A stretch of 64,000 bases of DNA from Allobaculum mucilyticum (GTDB lineage Bacteria > Bacillota_I > Bacilli_A > Erysipelotrichales > Erysipelotrichaceae). The notes beneath the pieces were generated by a model, which was not told the DNA's origin, searched no databases, and saw nothing but the letters and a program-made list of their open reading frames with translations. The first letter of the stretch is position 1. Each line of letters starts with the position of its first letter. The position numbers were made by a program, and so were the translations under genes. Where the stretch lies: positions 2,542,001 to 2,606,000 of the forward strand of contig NZ_CP078089.1 in NCBI RefSeq assembly GCF_022701195.1, written 5' to 3'. Positions 42,856-51,973 of the stretch are shown in pieces.

Positions 42856-43624
42856 GATTCTGACTGCGATTGTCATTATTGCAGCGGTTCTTGCACCGAT
42901 TCTGTGCGGCGGGTGGCTGCTTGAGGCGCTTGGCGTATTCATCGTCATTGCCGGCGCGTACGAATGGCTGCACTGGCTGCCTGATTATAAGAAATGGGGC
43001 GCACCGGTCACTGTGCTGGTCGTCGCCTGGATTCTTGGCCTGCCTGCCATGAACAATCTTCTTGGTACGCGCACACTGATGCTGTATGTACTGCCGGCTG
43101 TCGTTGTGATCTGGGCGCTGCCTGTTTTCATTTCTTCCTATAAAGAAGAAGCGTGTTTTGGAACACTTTCATTTATGGTCATTTTTGGCCTGGCGTTTCT
43201 TTGCATGCAGATCTTCTGCTTTCAGGAAAACCGCTACCTCTGGACGCTTGTCCTTGCCACATACGGCAGCGATACCGGCGCGTATTTTGCCGGCCGCTTC
43301 TTTGGAAAACACAAAATGATCGAACGCGTTTCGCCCAAGAAAACCTGGGAAGGCTTCTTTGGCGGCTGGGCATTAGGATTCCTGCTTTCCTGGGGAATGA
43401 GCTTTCTCTATGCAGGTTCGCTCAATCCAACGCTCAATCTTCTGGTCTGCCTGCTTGCTCCGGTCTTTGCCGAGCTTGGCGATCTCTGCTTTTCCGTTTT
43501 CAAGCGAAACTATGGCGTCAAAGATTTTTCCGCACTGCTTCCAGGACATGGAGGCGTGCTGGACCGCGTAGATTCGCTGCTGATGAACTTCCTGCTTTTT
43601 GGCATTCTGTTTACTGCGCTTTAA
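42845..43624 (+). CDS. cdsA: Phosphatidate cytidylyltransferase
   Basis: 259 aa from the ATG at 42845, with GGAGG upstream, overlapping uppS by 11 bases (translational coupling). It is an integral membrane enzyme making CDP-diacylglycerol from phosphatidate and CTP. Several hydrophobic helices are seen, plus the family signature SVFKRNYGVKDFSALLPGHG followed by GVLDRVDSLL, and SDTGAYFAGRFFGKHKM with SPKKTWEG. In most Firmicutes dxr follows; here rseP comes next. Confidence 0.96.
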   Translation: MKTRILTAIVIIAAVLAPILCGGWLLEALGVFIVIAGAYEWLHWLPDYKKWGAPVTVLVVAWILGLPAMNNLLGTRTLMLYVLPAVVVIWALPVFISSYKEEACFGTLSFMVIFGLAFLCMQIFCFQENRYLWTLVLATYGSDTGAYFAGRFFGKHKMIERVSPKKTWEGFFGGWALGFLLSWGMSFLYAGSLNPTLNLLVCLLAPVFAELGDLCFSVFKRNYGVKDFSALLPGHGGVLDRVDSLLMNFLLFGILFTAL

Positions 43625-43808
43625 AACAGAATCCTGTATTCTTTTTTACACAGACTAAGAACGGATGATACGATTCATCCGTTCGTTCTGTTTTACGTGT
43701 TTTAAGCCCGTTTTAACGGAAAAATGAGAAACTCATTCAATTCTGAAATGATGACTGATCCCCAAAGAGATCAGATTCATCCATTAGAAAGGAAACGGAA
43801 ACTGTTTC

Positions 43809-44960
43809 ATGATCAATGTTCTGATTGGTCTGCTGGCCTTTGTGTTCATGCTCAGTGCAATCGTCGTGATCCACGAACTCGGCCACTATCTGACGGCTCG
43901 AATGTTCGGCGTTCATGCGCATGAGTTTTCGATCGGCATGGGACCGGCACTGTATCAAAAACAGGGAAAGAATACACTGTTCTCCATCCGTGCAATCCCG
44001 CTTGGCGGCTACGTCATGCTGGCAGGAGAAGACGGCGATCCGATTGATGAAGAGGATGACGCTGCAGAGAGCACGGCGGATGGACAGACAGAATCTGCAC
44101 AGAATGGCGAAGCGCAGATTGATGAAGACGACTGGCTCTCGCGCGTTCCGGATGATCAGAAGCTCTGCAACAAACCGGCCTGGCAGCAGATTATCGTGCT
44201 GGGTGCCGGCGTATTTATGAATCTCGTTCTGGCGCTTGCGCTGATGACGACAGTCTTTGCGATCCGCGGCTATGTCTCGCTGCCAGCACTACCGATTGTC
44301 GAATCGGTTTATGAAGACTCGGCGGCAGCCGAAGGCGGCCTGCAGCCAGGCGACAGAATTGTCAAAATTGTCGCGCAGGATGGAACCACATCGTATCCAG
44401 AAACACTGAACGATGTCTCCGAATTCTGTGTCTACAACCATGGCGAATCTGTCTTTACTGTTGAACGCGACGGCAGTGAAGTAGAACTGAAAATGACGCC
44501 CCGCTATGACGAGGAATCACAGGTTTATCTGCTTGGCTTTACCGCGCAATCCAATGTAAAGAAAATCAACGCACTTGAAGCAGTCAAGTACGGCTGGGAA
44601 GGCATGTGGTCGGATCTTGGCATGATGGCAAGATCACTTGGCAATCTGTTCCGGGGCAAAGGCGTCGATCAGATGTCCGGACCGGTCGGCATTTACAAGA
44701 TGACCGACCAGATTGTCAGCTATGGCTGGCTCTCCTATCTGAGCTTTATCGCTCTGATTTCACTGAACATCGGCCTGTTCAACCTGCTGCCGGTGCCGGC
44801 ACTCGATGGAGGACGGATCTTCATGGTTCTCTGGGAAAAGCTGTTCCGACGCAAGATTCCGCAGAAGGTTGTTACCGGTCTGATCCTGGGAAGCTATGTC
44901 CTTGTGTTCGGACTGCTGATCTTTGCTACATGGAATGACCTGGTTCGCTACTTTTTCTGA
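43809..44960 (+). CDS. rseP: RseP/RasP-type site-2 membrane metalloprotease
   Basis: 383 aa. It cleaves membrane-embedded substrates such as anti-sigma factors and signal-peptide remnants. The zinc motif HELGH is at 22-26 in the first membrane segment, a PDZ domain lies at about 180-260, and the LNIGLFNLLPVPALDGGRI motif near 330 supplies the third zinc ligand. An acidic insert (EEDDAAESTADG) precedes residue 110. AAGGA lies 14 nt before the ATG, long unless the GAAAC/GTTTC mini-hairpin between them shortens it. Confidence 0.95.
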   Translation: MINVLIGLLAFVFMLSAIVVIHELGHYLTARMFGVHAHEFSIGMGPALYQKQGKNTLFSIRAIPLGGYVMLAGEDGDPIDEEDDAAESTADGQTESAQNGEAQIDEDDWLSRVPDDQKLCNKPAWQQIIVLGAGVFMNLVLALALMTTVFAIRGYVSLPALPIVESVYEDSAAAEGGLQPGDRIVKIVAQDGTTSYPETLNDVSEFCVYNHGESVFTVERDGSEVELKMTPRYDEESQVYLLGFTAQSNVKKINALEAVKYGWEGMWSDLGMMARSLGNLFRGKGVDQMSGPVGIYKMTDQIVSYGWLSYLSFIALISLNIGLFNLLPVPALDGGRIFMVLWEKLFRRKIPQKVVTGLILGSYVLVFGLLIFATWNDLVRYFF

Positions 44961-44980
44961 TTGAATGTTCTGACCTGAAT

Positions 44981-45010
44981 AAACCGCTTCGGCGGTTTTT
45001 TTTTGTTTTT
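44981..45010 (+). terminator. Terminator after rseP
   Basis: AACCGC/GCGGTT stem with a TTCG tetraloop-type turn, followed by nine T residues. Confidence 0.93.
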
Positions 45011-45013
45011 GGT

Positions 45014-45027
45014 CCCCCCCCCCGGGG
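45014..45027 (+). repeat. Homopolymer tract C10G4
   Basis: Ten C followed by four G between the rseP terminator and the SseB-like gene. Such runs are prone to length change or to sequencing error. No open reading frame depends on it. Confidence 0.8.
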
Positions 45028-45178
45028 AGAATATGAAGAATCGAAAAAATGCCCTGATCGAAACAGGACATTCTTTTAAAATGAAATTCAAATTTGATGA
45101 AACACCGCCTGAACCGGCAGCTTCAGTTTAAGTGAGAAGAAGCATTCAGAACAGATCTGGTTAATATGGGATACCGGT

Positions 45179-45937
45179 TTATGCCTGCGGGGCTTTGCGG
45201 GTATAGACGGGTTCGAAATGATCGACGATACCTGCTGCAGCTTCTGTATCTGAGAAAGCTGCACGGGCTGCGCGACGGTGTTCAGCTTTGAGAAAGCTCT
45301 GAAGAACAGGCGTATAGCGCTGGAGATCCTGTTCGCTGCATTCAAAGACGAAGAAGAGAACTGGCTGATCAACCGTGGCATCATTCTGCTCCGCAATCCA
45401 GATCCGGCTGATTTCTGGGAATTCTGCAGCGGCAGCCTGCAAAGCGGCAATGCCTTTTTTGCAGGTGCTGGCAGGCACGGAAGTGAAATTGAGCATATCG
45501 CCTTTTTCAAATTCCTCTCTGGCGATTTTTACCCTGGCTTCTTTTGATCCGAAGCTGTCCAGGAAAGAGGAACGGTCAAAGGAGATGGCGTGGTTATCCG
45601 GGTTGAGCAGCAGATAGCTGATATCCGGGCGCTCTTCAAGCAGCCGGTAAAGCTGCGGCATTGTCAGTTCGACAAAGGAAGGCGCGCTGTGGTAATTACG
45701 CATGAACGGAGCATCGGTGAATACCGGAAGAACCATGAAGCGTTCTTTAAGAGGGATCAGCTGCAGCTCGAGTCCGGAAAGATCATCCGGTGAAACGACT
45801 TCAGACTCTCCGCGAAGCAGAGGAACAAAATAGCTGGTCTGTGAAAGACGTTCGTGCAGTGCAACGGCGTTTTTTTCGTTTTTATTGTTGAGAAAATTGG
45901 CAATCAGCCGGTCGGTGGTCAGTTTAAAATCAGGCAT
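45179..45937 (-). CDS. SseB-family protein
   Basis: 252 aa with two segments. The N-terminal part (residues ~10-130; FVPLLRGES, FTDAPFMRNYH, LLLNPDNHAISFDRSSF) matches the SseB domain. The rest (DMLNFTSVPAST, ISRIWIAEQND, VLFFVFECSEQD) matches SseB C-terminal regions. SseB proteins have no established biochemical activity; the name comes from a serine-sensitivity phenotype in E. coli. AAAGG lies 9 nt before the ATG. Monocistronic. Confidence 0.85.
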   Translation of the reverse strand: MPDFKLTTDRLIANFLNNKNEKNAVALHERLSQTSYFVPLLRGESEVVSPDDLSGLELQLIPLKERFMVLPVFTDAPFMRNYHSAPSFVELTMPQLYRLLEERPDISYLLLNPDNHAISFDRSSFLDSFGSKEARVKIAREEFEKGDMLNFTSVPASTCKKGIAALQAAAAEFPEISRIWIAEQNDATVDQPVLFFVFECSEQDLQRYTPVLQSFLKAEHRRAARAAFSDTEAAAGIVDHFEPVYTRKAPQA

Positions 45938-46072
45938 GCAGAAACCTTTCTAGAATTCAGATCCAAAAGAAAAGGATCTTTCGTCCGGACCGATGGACAC
46001 CATGCAGACTCGAAAATAATGGGAGTCTCCGTATGAGAAATCCATGCGGACATCAGAGTCGTTCCCATAAAA

Positions 46073-46101
46073 AAACAGGGAATGACATGCACTCCCTATT
46101 T
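46073..46101 (-). terminator. Terminator after the hemolysin III gene
   Basis: On the minus strand AGGGA...TCCCT is followed by TGTTTTTTTA. Confidence 0.65.
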
Positions 46102-46157
46102 TGACATGATGCAGGACAACTGTCACGCTTCCATCAGTTCTGGTAGAAAAATAAATA

Positions 46158-46880
46158 CTAGATGTAAATCATGATCGCGCACAGATGAAGAATAGCGGCT
46201 GCCGCAATCATCAGATGCCAGACGAAATGGCAGTACGGTTTTTTACGCGCATAGAAGATTGCACCGATCGTATAGAAAAGACCGCCGCCGGCAATCATGG
46301 CGACAAAACCAGGACCTGGATTTTTCCAGATGACAGGAAGGATGAAGATCGCCAGCCAGCCCATGAGCATATAGAGGACCATGGAAATGACCGGATGCGA
46401 ATAGCGGGAAACGCTTTTAAGAATGATGCCGGTAATCGCAAGGATCCATTCAATCGCAAGAACGCTATAGCCGACAATACCAGGCATCATAATCAGGCAG
46501 ATTGGCGTATAGGTTCCGGCAATGGCCAGAAGAATCGAGATATGGTCCAGCTTGCGGAAGACAGTTTTCCAGGCCGTATCGTAAGGCATGATGTGATACA
46601 GACAGCTGCCGCCAAACATGAAGATCATGCAGATGAGATAGATGCCAACACCGATGCAGCCGGCCCACCCGGCTTTCTGCCAGGCAATGACAGATAAAGG
46701 CGGAAGTGCAAAAAGAAGAAGAAGCATCATGACGCCATGGGAGACGGCGTTGCCGATTTCTTCGCCAAAGCTCAGATGAAAAGTGCTGCTCATCAGCTTT
46801 TTGCCGGATTTGGGTTTGCGGGAATTCCCCGGTTCAGGGCAGACCCCAAGCAGGTCTGCAGAAGATGCTGCTGCGTTCAT
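46158..46880 (-). CDS. Hemolysin III / PAQR-family membrane protein
   Basis: 240 aa with a ~30-residue polar N-terminus and seven predicted membrane helices. Conserved residues of the HlyIII/YqfA family are present: the EEIGNAVSHG start, SCLYH and RKLDHISI in the early helices, and HFVWHLMI at the end. These give the metal-site His/Asp set. Despite the name, a housekeeping role in membrane homeostasis is more usual than haemolysis. AAGGAGA lies 6 nt before the ATG. It is divergent from smc. Confidence 0.93.
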   Translation of the reverse strand: MNAAASSADLLGVCPEPGNSRKPKSGKKLMSSTFHLSFGEEIGNAVSHGVMMLLLLFALPPLSVIAWQKAGWAGCIGVGIYLICMIFMFGGSCLYHIMPYDTAWKTVFRKLDHISILLAIAGTYTPICLIMMPGIVGYSVLAIEWILAITGIILKSVSRYSHPVISMVLYMLMGWLAIFILPVIWKNPGPGFVAMIAGGGLFYTIGAIFYARKKPYCHFVWHLMIAAAAILHLCAIMIYI

Positions 46881-47157
46881 GGAAGTCTCCTTTCTGCCGC
46901 CTTTGCGGCTGAACGTTCTATATGATTCTCATTCTAACGTAATCTAGATATGAAAACTAGATAAGTGAATTTCTCTTGTCTGTAAGGCTGAACAAAGAAG
47001 TCAGAACGTATCAGAATGCCAGGAAGAAGAGAACAGATGCCGGAATTCCGGGCTGAACGCAGGCCATGCGAAAAGGCCGGAGATTTCCAGTCTGTTGAAA
47101 AGCAGGCAGACTAATGAGAAAATAGGACGTCAGAAAATACAGAAGAGGGGGATTGGC

Positions 47158-50103
47158 ATGTTTTTGAAACGGATTGAACTGAACGGCTTTAAAAGCTTTG
47201 CAAACCGGACAATTCTGCAGTTTGATCAGCCGCTGACAGGCATCGTCGGTCCGAACGGCTGCGGCAAGTCGAACATTACCGATGCGATCCGTTTTGTTCT
47301 TGGCGAACAGTCGGCTAAATCGCTGCGTTCCGGCTCTTCACTCAATGAGCTGATCTTTGCGGGAAGTGAAACCCGCAAGCCGGTTAACTTGGCCAAAGTT
47401 ACGCTGGTCTTTGACAACTCGCAGAAGATTTTCGACTCCCCCTATGATGAAATTGAGATTTCCAGAACAATCACCCGGGGTTCGTCGGATATTGTCAACA
47501 CCATCAACAAGACGAACTGCCGTCTGAAAGACATTCAGGATCTGGTCATGGATACAGGTCTTGGCCGGGATTCTCTGTCCATTATTTCCCAGGGCAATAT
47601 TTCCTCGTTTGCGGATGCCCGACCTGAAGAGCGCCGGCTTCTTTTTGAAGAAGCAGCTGGTGTAGCCAAATATAAAAAGAGAAAGAAAATCTCTTTAGGC
47701 AAGCTCGAAAACGTCAAAGCCAATCTTGACCGGGCTGCAGATCTGCTTGAGAACTCCGAAAAACAGCTGGCGGTTCTCGAAAAGCAGGCCGCAAAAGCCA
47801 AGGAATACTTCAAGGCAAAAGAAGAACTCTCTGCTATTGAGATTTCGGTTCTTGCCACGCAGGTCCGGGAAAACAAAACAAAAGAAGACGGACTGAAAGA
47901 GCGTCTGAATGAAAAGAAAACAGAAGAGCTCAGACAGTCTGCCGAAGGTTCAAAAGCAGATGAAAGACTGAATACTCTGCAGGAAGAACTGCTGCAGTGC
48001 GATGCGCTGCTTTCTTCTTTACAGTCGGATCTTTCTAAAGCAATGGAACAGTCTGTTTCTTTGCAGAAACAGAAAGCGATCCTGGATGAGCGCCGCAAAA
48101 TCGCGCTGGATTCAGAAGATCAAGACGAGCGCCGTCAGTCGCTGCTTGAACTGTTCTCTGAGGCCCGGTTTGAATACGAAGACCGCCGCAAGCGTTTAGG
48201 TGCAGCAACTGTAGAAACCCGCAACCTGGAAAGCCAGCTCGATGGCCAGCGTTCTGCAATTCTCAGCCTGCAGCGTACGCTTGAGCAGGAAACAGCTTCA
48301 CTGCATTCCCTGGAAAACCGTCTGGCCGGCGTTGAATCCCGCCTGGCTCATCCGCCTTACCGAAACCAGGGCGTTCAGGCAGTTATGCGCCAGCGACAGC
48401 GGCTTCATGGAATCTGCGGTCTGGTCAGCGACCTGCTTGAATGCGAAGACGAATACATGCCGGCTATTTCTACTGCACTGGCTTCTGCAGCAGAGCAGAT
48501 TGTTGTGGAACGGGAAGAAGATGCCAGACGTGCCATTGGCTGGCTGAAGAAAACCGGCGCAGGCCGGGCAACCTTCCTGCCGTTAAGTGTATGCCGGCCT
48601 CGTTCACTTGCAGACTGGCAGAAAAAAGCGGCTTTTGGAGTCTCCGGTATTCTGGGTACGGCCGATCAGTTCGTTCAGTGCGAACCGCGATTTGATGCCC
48701 TGAGAAGCCGCCTGCTGGAAGGCATTCTGGTCGCTTCTGATCTTGAAGCGGCCAATACGGCCGCCAGAGCATTGAAGCAGTCGGTAAAAATTGTGACGCT
48801 TGGCGGAGATGTCGTTCATGCCGGCGGTGCAATGACTGGCGGAAGCTTCCGTCAGCAGACCAACCCGATCCCGGCTCTGCGCAAGGAAAAAGCGCAGCTG
48901 CTTGAAGATATTGAATCGCGCCAGCAGCGCATCGGGGATCTGAGAGAACGTCTGTCGGTTATGATGCGGGATAACGATCAGAATGAACGTCGTCTGCTGC
49001 AGATGAAAATCGACCAGGAAAAGCTTTCCGGCTTTGTTTCGCTCAAACAGGAAAAACTCGCTTCGCTTCAGTCGCAGATTGCAGCACTCGATCTGCAGAG
49101 CGAGGCCAGAGAGCACGAGGGAAAAGCCGGCGATGAAGAACTCGTCAGCGCTATCAGTGCTCTGCATGAAAAAACAGATACGCTGCGCTCCTCCATTCAG
49201 GTGGAACAGGAGAAAAAAGCAGCTCTTCAGAATGAGATTTCCGATCTCAATACAACACTGCGCATCAGCCGGCGTGAGATTTCATCGCTTACTGCTGAAA
49301 TTGCCCGTCTTGAACAGGATCTGATCCGCATTCAGACTCTGCTTGAGCAGGATCTGCTGCGCCTGTCGCAGGACTATTCGCTCACTTACGAAGCAGCGGT
49401 TGAGCGCATGCATGAAGTGGATTTGAAAAGCGCACGTTCGGAAGTTACCACACTGCGCAAGAAGATCTCGTCACTTGGCAGCGTGAACCTGGAAGCGCCC
49501 GAACAGCTCAAGGAAGCCAAAGAGCAGTATGAATTCCTGAGCGGTCAGGTCAAAGAACTCGAAGATGCTTCAAAGCAGATTCTTACGGCAGTCGATGAGA
49601 TGGATCAGACGATGATCGAGAAGTTCACCGACATGTTTGGCAAGATCAACGATGCGCTTGATGAAGTCTTTGTCGCCATGTTTGGAGGCGGACATGCGAA
49701 GCTTTCGCTGACCGATCCGGACAATCTGTTAGAAAGCGGCGTTGAAGTCGACGTTCAGCCGCCAGGAAAATCCGTCAAGAACATGCAGACGTTCTCCGGC
49801 GGTGAAAAAGCGCTGATTGCGATCTCTGTCCTGTTTGCGATTCTAAAAGCACGGACAGTTCCGCTCTGCATTTTTGATGAAGTGGAAGCGGCGCTTGACC
49901 AGGCGAATGTTGAACGCTTTGCCCGCTATCTCTCCCGGTTCAAGGACCAGTCGCAGTTCATTGCGGTTACCCACCGTCCGGGAACGATGGAACAGTGCGA
50001 TACGCTCTTTGGAATTACAATGCAGAAAGACGGCGTTTCTCAGGTTCTGAAAGTCGAACTCAAAGACGCCAAAGAAGCATTTGGAACAAAAACAGCAGAC
50101 TGA
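47158..50103 (+). CDS. smc: Chromosome segregation ATPase Smc (short form)
   Basis: 981 aa from the ATG at 47158 (GAGGGGG upstream); the frame is open to 47095 but that end is non-homologous. It condenses and organises DNA with ScpA/ScpB. Features: Walker A VGPNGCGKSN, long coiled coils, a hinge around residues 400-560 (MRQRQRLHGICGLVSDLL to GGDVVHAGGAMTGG), the ABC signature TFSGGEKALIAISVLFAIL and Walker B CIFDEVEAALD. Most Firmicute Smc proteins are ~1180 aa, but this length matches the Mollicutes P115 form. The coiled coils appear shortened rather than the heads. rnc, usually just upstream, is absent. Confidence 0.96.
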   Translation: MFLKRIELNGFKSFANRTILQFDQPLTGIVGPNGCGKSNITDAIRFVLGEQSAKSLRSGSSLNELIFAGSETRKPVNLAKVTLVFDNSQKIFDSPYDEIEISRTITRGSSDIVNTINKTNCRLKDIQDLVMDTGLGRDSLSIISQGNISSFADARPEERRLLFEEAAGVAKYKKRKKISLGKLENVKANLDRAADLLENSEKQLAVLEKQAAKAKEYFKAKEELSAIEISVLATQVRENKTKEDGLKERLNEKKTEELRQSAEGSKADERLNTLQEELLQCDALLSSLQSDLSKAMEQSVSLQKQKAILDERRKIALDSEDQDERRQSLLELFSEARFEYEDRRKRLGAATVETRNLESQLDGQRSAILSLQRTLEQETASLHSLENRLAGVESRLAHPPYRNQGVQAVMRQRQRLHGICGLVSDLLECEDEYMPAISTALASAAEQIVVEREEDARRAIGWLKKTGAGRATFLPLSVCRPRSLADWQKKAAFGVSGILGTADQFVQCEPRFDALRSRLLEGILVASDLEAANTAARALKQSVKIVTLGGDVVHAGGAMTGGSFRQQTNPIPALRKEKAQLLEDIESRQQRIGDLRERLSVMMRDNDQNERRLLQMKIDQEKLSGFVSLKQEKLASLQSQIAALDLQSEAREHEGKAGDEELVSAISALHEKTDTLRSSIQVEQEKKAALQNEISDLNTTLRISRREISSLTAEIARLEQDLIRIQTLLEQDLLRLSQDYSLTYEAAVERMHEVDLKSARSEVTTLRKKISSLGSVNLEAPEQLKEAKEQYEFLSGQVKELEDASKQILTAVDEMDQTMIEKFTDMFGKINDALDEVFVAMFGGGHAKLSLTDPDNLLESGVEVDVQPPGKSVKNMQTFSGGEKALIAISVLFAILKARTVPLCIFDEVEAALDQANVERFARYLSRFKDQSQFIAVTHRPGTMEQCDTLFGITMQKDGVSQVLKVELKDAKEAFGTKTAD

Positions 50104-50126
50104 GTCCGTACGGATTCAGTCTTTCT
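50098..50126 (+). terminator. Terminator overlapping the smc stop codon
   Basis: GACTGAGTCCG pairs with CGGATTCAGTC (one G-U pair), followed by TTTCTG. The smc TGA lies within the left arm. Confidence 0.7.
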
Positions 50127-50351
50127 GTATACAGAGTCGAATAAACATTGATGCCAACCCATGTCATGGAGCCGTTCGGCAGGTAAACTATACGTGTTCA
50201 AAAAACACGATGAATTCCTGCCGGTTCTGATATCTGGGCTGGCAGACAGAAGAAGAAAGAAATGAAACCGAAAACCTGATCAGAATCTCAATTGGTAATC
50301 TGAGCAGGGAATGAAAACAAAAAGAAAAAAGAAAAAGAGGGAGGAGCTGCT

Positions 50352-51311
50352 ATGGCCTTTTTTGAAAAACTGAAATCCAAATTCGTCCGCAGCAAGGACA
50401 AAGACAAGTACCTTTCCGGACTTTCTAGAAGCCGCAAAAGCTTTGGCGACCGCATCCGTGCGCTCTCTAACAGCTTCCATGGCATCAATGATGAACTGCT
50501 TGAAGAAATCATGATCATTCTTCTGGAAAGCGATATGGGTATCCATACTGCACAGAAGATCGTCGATGAATTTGAAAGCCGCTCAAAAGAAATCAAAAAC
50601 TACGATTCGATGGAAGACTATCTGATCTCCATCCTGTACGAATTCTATGATCCGGATAAAGACAGCGAATGGTCGCTCAACGAAAACGGTCCGACGGTCA
50701 TCATGATGGTCGGTGTCAACGGTTCGGGCAAAACAACCACAACCGCCAAGCTGATCAACTATTTCCAGGAATCCGGAAAATCCGTTGCCGCAGCTGCAGC
50801 CGATACATTCCGTGCCGGCGCAGTTGAGCAGATTGAAATCTGGGCTGAGCGTCTTGGCGCGCCATGCATTGCCGGAAAAGAGAAGCAGGACCCGGCCTCT
50901 GTCATCGTCGATGCCTGCCGCTATGTCAAAGAGCACAATACGGAAGTTCTGATCTGCGATACGGCTGGCCGTCTGCAGAACAAGACGAACCTGATGCGCG
51001 AGCTTGAAAAGATGGGCCGTGTCGCCGGCCGTGAAATTGAAGGCGCACCGCATGAAACCTGGCTGGTTCTTGATGCGACAACCGGACAGAATGGCATTTC
51101 CCAGGCCCGCGAGTTCATGGAAGTGACTCCGGTCAACGGCATTATCCTCACGAAGATGGACGGTACCGCAAAAGGCGGCATTGTCATGGCAATCCGCGAT
51201 CAGCTCGGTCTGCCGGTGCGTTTCCTGGGTCTTGGCGAGAAGCCGGAAGATCTGCGTCCGTTTGATCTGTCGAGCTATCTGGTCGGCATCACCAAGGGCC
51301 TTGAAGAATGA
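50352..51311 (+). CDS. ftsY: Signal recognition particle receptor FtsY
   Basis: 319 aa. This SRP GTPase docks ribosome-SRP complexes at the membrane for co-translational insertion. It has a short basic N-terminus and an N domain (~25-110). The G domain shows GVNGSGKTTTTAKL (P-loop), AADTFRAGAVEQ, CDTAGRLQNKTNLM, LTKMDGTAKGG and GLGEKPEDLRPF. GGGAGGAG lies 7 nt before the ATG. Its stop overlaps the ylxM start by 4 bases. Confidence 0.97.
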   Translation: MAFFEKLKSKFVRSKDKDKYLSGLSRSRKSFGDRIRALSNSFHGINDELLEEIMIILLESDMGIHTAQKIVDEFESRSKEIKNYDSMEDYLISILYEFYDPDKDSEWSLNENGPTVIMMVGVNGSGKTTTTAKLINYFQESGKSVAAAAADTFRAGAVEQIEIWAERLGAPCIAGKEKQDPASVIVDACRYVKEHNTEVLICDTAGRLQNKTNLMRELEKMGRVAGREIEGAPHETWLVLDATTGQNGISQAREFMEVTPVNGIILTKMDGTAKGGIVMAIRDQLGLPVRFLGLGEKPEDLRPFDLSSYLVGITKGLEE

Positions 51312-51628
51312 TGGATCATCTGCTGGCCAACGAGCTCTTTGATCTCTACGGGCCGCTGCTTTCTACCCGCCAGCAGGAAGTGCTGGAGCTGTACTTCCAG
51401 GACGATCTCTCGCTTTCGGAAATCCGGGAAAACCTCGACATCTCCAAAGCGGCTGTCTATGACGCTCTGAATAAAGGAACAGCTGCCATGGACAGCTACG
51501 AGCAGAAGCTTCATCTGTACAAAAAGAAGCAGGTGCTTCTGGCTTATCTGCAGAAGCATCCTGAAGCAGCTGAGCTTGCTATTCTGTTTGAAGATCCCTC
51601 TTCGATGGATCAGACAGAGGAAAGCTGA
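51308..51628 (+). CDS. ylxM: YlxM/p13-like DNA-binding protein of the SRP locus
   Basis: 106 aa. The sigma-70 region-4-like helix-turn-helix is recognisable: LSTRQQEVLELYFQDDLSLS followed by EIRENLDISKAAVYDALNKG. YlxM proteins sit beside ftsY/ffh in Firmicutes and modulate SRP. It is coupled to ftsY by an ATGA overlap. ffh, normally next, is missing and ackA follows after a terminator. Confidence 0.93.
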   Translation: MMDHLLANELFDLYGPLLSTRQQEVLELYFQDDLSLSEIRENLDISKAAVYDALNKGTAAMDSYEQKLHLYKKKQVLLAYLQKHPEAAELAILFEDPSSMDQTEES

Positions 51629-51650
51629 AAAACTGAAGAATGAAGAACTT

Positions 51651-51693
51651 GCTGAAGAAGGTGGCAGAAGACTGTGCGCGCTTCAGCTTTTTG
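51651..51693 (+). terminator. Terminator after ylxM
   Basis: GCTGAAG (51651-51657) pairs with CTTCAGC (51681-51687), followed by TTTTTG. The remaining 280 bases up to ackA are A/T-rich, with repeated CAAATTG and GGGAAC motifs but no clear promoter or cre site. Confidence 0.6.
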
Positions 51694-51973
51694 CGTCTTT
51701 CCGGCCCTGAAATCAGGCGCTGACGGGAGTGCTGAAGATTGTTCCGGAATGTGGCCCGGAACTCTGTACCGGCTTAAATACAGGCTATCTGGGTACTTCA
51801 AATTGTTTTCTTTTTCACAAATTGTGCGAATATGGGAACTTTTGGGAACCTTTTCAAAAATTGAACGAAAATCTGGTTGAAAAGGGGAAGTTTTTTTAAA
51901 AAACGGTAAAAGGTTGTAGACTGAAAGCATCGCTGTATACAGACAGGTTTAAAAGAAAAGGAGATCTTAACCA

